Position numbers and translations under genes: made by a program | Shown here: positions 56,961 through 64,000 of the stretch, piece by piece | How positions within the stretch are numbered: the first letter of the stretch is position 1 | How the letters are laid out: each line of letters opens with the position of its first letter | DNA from: Hondaea fermentalgiana | Taxonomy: Eukaryota; Sar; Bigyra; Thraustochytrida; Thraustochytriidae | Assembly: GCA_014084085.1 (NCBI GenBank) | Contig: NPFB01000005.1 | Coordinates: forward strand, 124,001-188,000 | Direction: 5' to 3' | Length of the DNA stretch: 64,000 nucleotides | Notes under the pieces: generated by a model | The model's input: the letters and a program-made list of their open reading frames with translations, nothing else | Databases searched by the model: none | What the model was told of the DNA's origin: nothing

Positions 56961-58302
56961 CGCGCCGCCAACCTTGCGGCCACCGTCGTCGCTGCTCTCC
57001 AGCGCGCTTCGCTGCCTTCGTTCGTCCGGTCGGTCGGTCGGTCCTCTAAAGCCCCGCGGCGCAGACTTTGCTCTCGCGCCTGCTGCTCGGCTCTCCTGCT
57101 CGTTTCGGGCTGCTCGGTGCTCCTGTGCTCTGCTTTTGCTCTTTGCTTTTGGCTTTTGCTGCCTCGTCTCGCCAGCCAGGTCCTGGCGGCCGACGGTTAT
57201 ACACATTCACGCTCTGCTCTGGAACTGGGGCCTATACCGCTAACACGTATACTGGCCTACTACTAGCAAGCTCCTTAAAAGATTAACATGGCCGCTGGAT
57301 GATGGGATGGCCGGGCGAGCTGCGAGGGAACGGCCACGACTGCATCGCATCGCATCGCATCGCGGCGTGCCGTTGCGATTGGTGACGGAGGACGAAGAGA
57401 CAGCTGCTTCTCGCTCGTGCAAGAGGCAGAAGACGCACGCTATCTTCTTGAACAAGATGCAGGGTACACATCATTTTGACGCGAGGGATTGAGGCTTATT
57501 TTTCTTCGGGAATGACGCCGGGATGCTCGAAAAGAGAGAGCGAGAGAGCGGGAGAGCTGGGAATGAAACGGCACGGCCTCGAGATGATCGACGAAATGGT
57601 CCGAGACATGCTGTAGCGTCTCCATCTTTTTCTAAATCAGCAGTCTCTGGCAGCTAGACTGCTCGCAACGTTTTTTTTCTTGTTCTCACCATTGTCGTCA
57701 TCACCATCTTCATCATCTTTTCCACCGTCATCGTCCTCTCGCCTTGCGCGTCACCCTCGTCTCCAAGATGATTTGCTCTCTTCCCCAGGGCTAGCGCACT
57801 CGGCTAGTACCCAGGCCTATTATCAGCAAGCCGCAGTGCAGGCGCTCTCGGGTTCCCCGAGGAAACGAACGCCTCCGCCTCGTGCCACAGTCGCAGCCTC
57901 CTCCTCCGCCTCCTCTCCTCCCTCTTTTCGGCACTCGAGCCGCGCCGGCATCCCGCGACGCCTCCACTCATGTCTCCCTCGCGTCCTCCAGCTGTCTCCC
58001 CGTCGCCTCGCTCGCCCTCGCCGCATCCCCTTCCCAGGGCCCGGAGTCGCGCTCTGGGCCCCGGAAATCCGGGCCCGGATGCGCTCGATTGCCGCGGGGA
58101 CGCCTGCCGCCGGTCCCCGGAGTCGCGACGCCTTCTCGCTCCCTCCCGCCCTGCGTCACGGCGGGGTCGCAGCAGCAGCAGAGCCTCGAGCCGAGGCCGC
58201 GCNNNNNNNNNNNNNNNNNNNNNNNNNNNNNNNNNNNNNNNNNNNNNNNNNNNNNNNNNNNNNNNNNNNNNNNNNNNNNNNNNNNNNNNNNNNNNNNNNN
58301 NN
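56961..58302. promoter_or_regulatory. Divergent upstream region (CLASP / SPRY-LRR-NEL gene) up to the gap
   Basis: Holds a (CATCG)n run (57342-57363), T-rich stretches (57668-57680) and GC-rich low-complexity DNA. On the + strand a frame without ATG runs from 57680 to an ATG at 58079 in frame with the next gene if the gap length were exact, so that gene's 5' exon may lie here or inside the gap. Confidence 0.45.
58203..58302. other. Scaffold gap (100 N)
   Basis: Conventional 100-N gap that cuts the N-terminus of the SPRY-LRR-NEL gene. Confidence 0.98.
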
Positions 58303-61300
58303 GCCGCCAAGGGTCCCTGGCGACGCAGCTGACGCGGACGAGGAGGGCCCAGACGAGAACCGCGCCGCGGAGAACCTCGAAGGCGACGCCAGCGCGAGCA
58401 GCGCGGGAAGACGCCGCGCGCGGAGCGCGGCGGTACCGCTGCGCGAGACCCCGGGTGAGCCCGCGGCGCTGGCGCAGCGAGATCGACGGCGTCGAGCAGC
58501 TGCACCGGCGGCAGGAGCAGGAGCGCCCGACCGCCGAACCGCCGCAACCGGTGATGGCAATCGCGCCACGAGCAGAACGAGCCTGTCGTCACGCCGCAGG
58601 GTGCGACGCAGCCGGCGCAATCATCGGAATGGTGCCACGCAGGCCGAGGGAGCCGCACACGAGGACGACGCTTCCTCGTGGGACCTCGTCGAACCGCAGT
58701 TCTTTGAAGCAGTCCGGGCGGCTGGCAAAAGCCGTTTAACAATCACGTCAGAACTCTGGCAAGATGTTCTCTTCAAGCACGAGGCTTTCCTGGCGCGCCT
58801 CCAGGAACGCAATGTCAGCGAAATCGACATTCGTGGCGCAGATATCAACGAGGACCTTGCAACACAACTTGTAGAGGTCGTCGGAAACAACCTGCAGCAC
58901 CTACGGTCCTGCCGCATCGAAGCGAGTAGACTTCCCGGACGCGGCCACGCCGGCGACTTTGTCGAAGCGCTTGGTTGCCATCGCTCCAAGCTCGAAACTT
59001 TGTCTCTTAAAGGAAGCGCCGTTCAGGAATGCGGCAAAGTATTTGCTTTTCGAGGCTCTATCTCTCACGACGAGGTCTCGGGCGTCATCGAATATGACTA
59101 TTGGTCCACCGTCCTTCTCAAGCACGTCGCGCTCAATTCTGGCCGATGGTTCTATGAAGTAGCCTTTGAACACCTTGCTAGCGGCGAATTCACGCAGATC
59201 GGCTGGGCAACGCCAGAGTTTACGTGTAACAGTTTTATCGATGGAGTGGGCGACGATGCCGAGAGCTGGGCCTTTGACACCGTCCGTCGATCCATATGGC
59301 ATGATGGGCAGGAAACAAATTGGGGAGAGCGCATGGAAGAAGGAGATACCCTTTGCTGCGTCGTAGACTTTGAGCGCGGGGAGCTGGCCTTTGGACGGAA
59401 TGGTTCCTTCGATGAGCCCTTTGGCGTCGCATTCGAAATTCCACGCGGAATCTCCTTGCGCCCTGCGCTCACCGCAGGGAAAAATATGCGGCTGGCTCTG
59501 AATGTGAGCGGCCCGCAATCCAACCCACACCAGGATGCTCTACCCATTTCAGAGTGGATCCGAGGCGAACACCGTCTCAGTACGCAATGGTTTGTAGGTA
59601 GCATTTGCCGACTTGCTGCGCGTAAAACGTTGCGGACCCTGGATCTATCAAACAACTACCTCGATGCAGCGTCTATTGCTCGAATCATTGCTGCGGCGCA
59701 GGCTCTTCCCATTGAGAGCCTCCTCCTTGCGGGCAACAATGCATCTCGCAAGTCTGCTCTGGCCGTTGCCTCGCTCCTCGCTGAGAATGGCACGCTACGT
59801 GTACTCGATCTCTCTCGAAACTGTCTCGGGCTCAAGCGTCGTCGTGTCTCGGTGTCGAGCCGTCGAGATGACAAAGATCTCAACGCAGAAGAAGATGATG
59901 AAGATCTCAACGCAGAAGAAGATGCCGAAGAACAAGGAGGAGTATTCGGCAGCGACGGAGGCAGCGGACCGGTCGGCCGTCTCGATGATCCGCGCGAGCA
60001 TCCCGTTTCCCATTACTTGTGCAACGCACTCGCTCACAATAGCACGCTGACGACTCTTTTGCTCGGCGACAACGCCCTCGATACATCGGAGACCAGCTCC
60101 ATCGCAGAGGCTATCGTGCACGGTGGCAGTGTCCGCACGCTGTCTCTTGCAGGCAATAAAGTCTCGTCGGTCACAGTGGCTTCGCTTCTTTCGAGTGAGT
60201 CTGCGCTGGAAGATCTCGATCTGTCTCGCATTGGTCTATCGGAACAAGGTGCCGGGGCAATGGATTTGCTTTCCATGTCAGCCCAAATTCGCCGCATCGT
60301 CCTCCGAGGAAACCCGCTGGTCACGCCTCCGCGGCGCAGTCGTTCGCGATCTAGCGTAATTCGTCCCACCAGAAGCAGTTCTGCCCGTGAAGCGGAAGCA
60401 AGATTCCGCTCAAGGTCCTCTGGGGCAGCCAAGGGACTTGCTGTTGCAGCGCACTCGCTCCTTCAAGTTCTCTCAAGGTCTTCCACGCTCGAAAGCGTGG
60501 ATCTCGGCAACACCGGTCTCGATTTTCGCTATACGGAGGATCTTGCGCGACTTGTCGTGGGTAACCCGGCTTTGGAAGTCCTTCGCATCGATAAGAACAT
60601 GCTCGAAAGCGAGTCAATGGAAACGCTCGCGCGCGCCCTCGAGACATCGAGTCTCCAGGAACTTGACGTCAGCGAGAACCCGATTGGCGCGGAAGCTTGC
60701 GCGCAAATGCTCTTTAGCGCCTCCAAACTCAACGTCTTTGTGGCTCGTATGTGCGAGATTGGGCTCGAGACCGCAGAGGAGGACTCCGTCGCGCTCACCG
60801 CGTTGACCAATGCCGTGCGGCAGCATGAGTCTCTTGTGTGTCTCAATATCGGCCAGAATGCCCTCCGATCGCCGCAAGTCGCAGCTCAACTTCTTGGAAG
60901 TGCAATTTGCGACAGCACATCCCTTAGGCGTGTGAACATGAGTGGAATGGGGTTTGGACTCGATGGCATTCGCGGTCTCGTGCAGGAACTGCAAGAATGT
61001 GGCGATCTGGATGAGCTCGATCTCTCCGAGAACGATGCTTCCTACAAGGGCATGCAAAATTTCATATCCTTTGCGCTTGATCGCCGGGCAACGGTGAAAG
61101 CGTTGAAACTGTCTGGAAATTCGCCAAGCGACGTACTTCCACATGTTCTCGAATCACTCGCAAGTCTCCCTTTTGGATCACGACTCTCACTGTTGCGTCG
61201 CATGATGCTCACCGTCCCGGAAGACCCAGGCCCACGTCTCGAAGCCTTTCTCGCGTCTTCGCTGGTATCCCGCCACTATGTGTGGACGCGCCGCGCGATG

Positions 61301-63103
61301 GACATCGCTGAGACGGACCTGTCCTCATTGTCGGATCTTTTGCGACGCATCCAGGTCGGTGTTGAACCCCACGCGGACTTGTGGACCGTGCGAAGCGGAC
61401 TCCACTTCCACAACGTTGAGCAGGACCTCATTCTCGACGAGAGTTTTCAAATTTTCGATGGAGAGTTGTGTTTCGACGATTGCCGAGGTGATATCTCAAT
61501 TCCAGAGAACTTGCATGTTGATGGCTTTCTCAATTTCATGCGATGCTCTGGCGAAGTGCTCATCGGCGCAGGGCTTCATGTTGACCAGGACGTAAGCATT
61601 GAGGAGGTTCCGCGTCTAACGACGTTGCCTGCAAACATGTATGTCGGTGGCGCCTTTTTTGCAATGGACTGCGACGAGCTCGGGGACTTTCCCGCGGACT
61701 TCGTCCAGGCGCCAGATCGCATGTTTGTCCTGCAGCGCTGTCCGAGCGTGGGATCTCTCCCAGACACGTTGGTGCAGACTCCGGGACGCATGATTCTCAT
61801 GAATACAGGAATTAGTTCGCGTGAGATCGTTCGTCTTCAAGGCATCTCGCACGAGGGAATGTCTGTTCGCAGCCCGTTTATGGGTGCGTTGTACATATTA
61901 CAGCCCGATTTTACCACGCTTCAGGCGGGTGTCAAATTTTGGGTAGGTCGCAGCAAATTACCAAACATCGCCATGGAAGGATTTGCACGCGAGGTGGATC
62001 AAGCGGTGGGCAGCTACTTTCGCACTAGCGTGACACAGTTTCTCTCAAAGCTGCGCATGGCCAAAGAGTTTCAGGAAGCGGGGCTGCGACAGGGTCTTGC
62101 ACGCCGCGTAGTCGAGGTTCTTCGCGCAGTCGTGGACGAAGTTGACGCACGAGATTCGTTACTGGTTCGTATAAGTGACAGCGTCGATGCTTGTGGAGAT
62201 AAGCCCATCTGGGCACTTAATCAGATGCAGGCCGTCATTGCAACTGCGCGCGCTCGCGGCGACCGCCAAGCTCTGCGCGAGCTTGGGCAAAGTATGATGC
62301 GTCTTGGAGTTGTGCACGAGCATGCTCGACGCAAAGTGTTGGCGCTTGAACGCGACAAGCAAGCTGAGCGCGAGCGTCGGGGAAGCTCTGGCTCCAGCTT
62401 ATCGGAGGAGAGCGAGGTCGACGAGATCTGTGTCTACCTTTTCTTTGAAATTGAGCTGCGCGAGCGGCTGGGGCTTACTGTCGCTGCCGAGAGCATGCTG
62501 TTTCCGAATTTTATTCCAATCTCGGCCGAGGAGCTGGACGCTGCGGCAAACGAGGCTTTGGCCGTCAGCGAAGAGGCCTTTGATCAATGGTTGGCCTCGT
62601 GGCCCGAATGGCAGCGACAGTTGCGCTTTGAGGTGGCCAAGGAGATGTCCTGGGCCTCCGTCCCGCTAGCTCACATTCCCAAGCGGGTGAGTCTAAGTCA
62701 AACTACCTTTCTCGGTGATCCATTGACGGAACCTGTTCTCCTGGGCAAGGCTGGGCCTTGGCAGCTCTCAGAGCTTTTGGACCGCTGGATCGAGACTGGG
62801 ATGGACTTTAATAACGTGTCCTGGGGGTTGGATGCTTTTGTCGAGGAGCTCGGCCGCTTAGAACCTGCGAGACGAGCGTCTTCACGCTCGTCATTGTCGA
62901 GCACGACGCGAGCTGGATTCCTCGCGTGGGATCCAGACCGTCGCGAGAGTGAATGGTCACAAGACAGCACACCGAGTCGACGCTCTTCAATCGGGGGCCG
63001 TGATCAACGTGGAGACTCCCTTGCCAAGGTTCCATCACGAACTTCTCTTTCAAGGTTGTACTTGCGCAGAAGTAGGGGCAAACAACATGACTCCGTGGAG
63101 TGA
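58303..63103 (+). CDS. SPRY-LRR protein with C-terminal NEL-type E3 ubiquitin ligase domain (5' end in gap)
   Basis: One uninterrupted frame of 1600 codons; no ATG precedes the conserved part after the gap, so the start is in or before the gap (58079 is a candidate). Order: basic/acidic linker; SPRY (B30.2) domain at 59045-59510 (WSTVLLKHVALNSGRWFYEV, DTLCCVVDFERGELAFGRNG); ribonuclease-inhibitor-type LRRs at about 59600-61190 (TLDLSNNYLDAASIARII and about ten more), broken by an acidic insert; a bacterial-style LRR at 61380-61850 (short units such as LTTLPANMYVGGAFF, CPSVGSLPDTLV); then a NEL-like domain at about 61980-62680. There the expected nucleophile is the Cys in DSVDACGDKP (codon 62192-62194), followed by MMRLGVVHEHARRKVL, VDEICVYLFFEIELRERLGL and FDQWLASWPEW. 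NEL ligases form a thioester with ubiquitin. A Ser/Arg tail follows. The ligase assignment is my reading of family landmarks, without a search. Confidence 0.8.
59874..59930 (+). repeat. Coding tandem repeat in acidic LRR insert
   Basis: GATCTCAACGCAGAAGAAGAT is present twice with a 27-bp period and encodes DLNAEEDDE then DLNAEEDAE. It sits between two LRR units as an acidic loop. Confidence 0.8.
61980..62680 (+). other. NEL-like catalytic domain within the SPRY-LRR gene
   Basis: All-helical C-terminal domain directly after the second LRR block. Landmarks in order: SYFRTSVTQFLSKLR, RRVVEVLRAVVDEVDARDSL, the Cys in DACGDKP, ALNQMQAV, QSMMRLGVVHEHARRKVLAL, VDEICVYLFFEIELRERLGL, then FDQWLASWPEW. 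Spacing and content follow the NEL fold of bacterial LRR-type ubiquitin ligases. Confidence 0.75.
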
Positions 63104-63523
63104 TTTCTAAAGCCTATAGATGCCTACATGTCCGTGGTCTATGCTGAGGCGCTGATTGTATATTTGAATAGCCACTGATTTGATCGTTCTTTAAACCCTT
63201 GAGCCTTGCACAGCGCGAAATGAAGGATTGAAGTTTCTGACCCTCATCAAGTCGTTGGACTCTCCAAGCGTCAGGGGTCGATCAGCAAAACCATTTGCCT
63301 CATCCTTGATTGTCTAATGAAGCTGAGTCTTGGCAAAGAAAATTCGGCGTTACCCCCAGTACATTAGATGAACATTATGCTGCAAGCGAGCGAATCTCTT
63401 TTCAAGCTGAAATTGTTGCAGTATAGTACACCAGAGAGGCATCTCCAAGACAGAACAGGGTCAGCTTTCCTTCTTTCTTCTTTTTACTTTTGCAGAGGAC
63501 CGAGAAGTCGTCTTTGAATACTT
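63104..63523. other. Convergent intergenic region
   Basis: A/T-rich 3' flanks of the NEL-domain gene and B9D1; nothing recognisable beyond a T/C-rich stretch near 63470-63490. Confidence 0.6.
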
Positions 63524-64000
63524 TTATATCAACATCTGTGACCGCTTTCCGAGGACGGAAGCTGCTGCCGCACCCATGCTTGATTGTTCGCGGCCCCCAA
63601 GATTGTTTGCATTTGGTGCTCCAAGGCCTGCTGTACCGGCGCTGGACAGCCCACGCGAAACTATCCCGGAAGAATGTACGACGCTCGCTCCATCCTCAAA
63701 ACCTTGGGCGCGCATGCCTCGTGCAATGACGTTAATCTTGACCGTGACAGTGCCTACCGACTCAACACGCGTCGTCTCTCGCCCCTCTGATTTGCTTACG
63801 AATCTTGAGTCGTAGAATTCAGGCTGCAGTCCACGGATCCAAGCTATGAATTGCTGAAAATAAGAACTGCACACCGGACGAAAGAGGCGCACCTTCCGCA
63901 CATAGGTGCCTGGGCGCGTTGGAATGTGTACTGATCCGTAACCACGAGCAACATCTCTGCCCAGGGCGTCAATCTTGAAGACACTGAGAACAAGCCGAGG
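63524..64000 (-). CDS. B9D1: B9 domain-containing protein 1 (B9D1), 3' part
   Basis: The frame enters from the right edge (63902-64000 reads PRLVLSVFKIDALGRDVARG, then YGSVHIPTRPGTY) and continues VRKVRLFRPVCSSYFQQFIAWIRGLQPEFYD..., GRETTRVESVGTVTVKINV and RGMRAQGFEDG. This is the second half of the B9 (C2-like) domain of B9D1, a component of the tectonic/MKS complex at the ciliary transition zone, where it helps gate entry to the cilium. The final ~45 residues form a Gly/Ala/Ser-rich tail. The N-terminal half lies outside the window. Its presence says the organism builds a flagellum with a canonical transition zone. Confidence 0.85.
   Translation of the reverse strand, partial: PRLVLSVFKIDALGRDVARGYGSVHIPTRPGTYVRKVRLFRPVCSSYFQQFIAWIRGLQPEFYDSRFVSKSEGRETTRVESVGTVTVKINVIARGMRAQGFEDGASVVHSSGIVSRGLSSAGTAGLGAPNANNLGGREQSSMGAAAASVLGKRSQMLI

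Noticed and set aside
58303..63103. Bacterial contamination as explanation for the NEL domain
   Set aside because: The NEL part is in the same gap-free frame as SPRY and RI-type LRR domains and is followed without a gap by B9D1, a strictly eukaryotic ciliary gene.

Overview
This is eukaryotic nuclear DNA: large GC-rich genes, almost all with single-exon ORFs, and intergenic stretches full of tetra- and pentanucleotide microsatellites. Three runs of exactly 100 N (7441-7540, 32207-32306, 58203-58302) are scaffold gaps. The gene set includes B9D1, a SPATA17-like IQ protein and a TTL-like ligase (cilium and tubulin), CLASP and an SKA3-like protein (mitosis), CLU, lipin, Pumilio, a type II-like PanK, and a PTPS-III-type pterin enzyme of the kind known from apicomplexans and other protists. 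I infer a flagellated protist, most likely a thraustochytrid/labyrinthulomycete stramenopile. No rRNA or ribosomal marker is present to prove this.

Layout. 0-4.6 kb: SH3-containing lipin (+), a small conserved protein (-) whose CDS overlaps lipin tail to tail, and eEF1B beta (+). 4.6-8.4 kb: repeat-rich DNA with a gap and no convincing gene. 8.4-20 kb: tRNA dimethylallyltransferase (+), SPATA17-like (-), WD40 protein (-), mitochondrial thiolase/HADHB (+), SKA3-like (-), two-exon PTPS-III (+). 20-32 kb: CLU (-), membrane-anchored TTL-family ligase (+), TMEM245/AI-2E-type membrane protein (-). 32-45 kb: IQ/WW protein (+), secreted sulfatase (+), Pumilio (+). 45-57 kb: PanK with an internal membrane hairpin (-), a long repeat-rich spacer, an unrecognised membrane protein (-), CLASP (-). 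58-64 kb: a very large SPRY-LRR protein (+) and the 3' part of B9D1 (-). Many neighbours are convergent or divergent pairs, so promoters are probably shared in the divergent gaps and 3' ends abut in the convergent ones.

The most striking item is the 58.3-63.1 kb gene. Its C-terminal ~230 residues look like the NEL cysteine E3 ubiquitin ligase domain otherwise known from LRR-type effectors of bacterial pathogens and symbionts. It is preceded by a bacterial-type LRR and joined in one uninterrupted ORF to a eukaryotic SPRY domain and ribonuclease-inhibitor-type LRRs. If confirmed, this is a eukaryotic, domesticated LRR-NEL ligase. Other points of note are a PTPS with Glu in place of the catalytic Cys, a PanK with two transmembrane helices inserted in the kinase fold, a Pumilio domain with eroded repeats, dual start codons in the tRNA modification gene, and decayed copies of the TMEM245-like C-terminal coding segment downstream of its stop.
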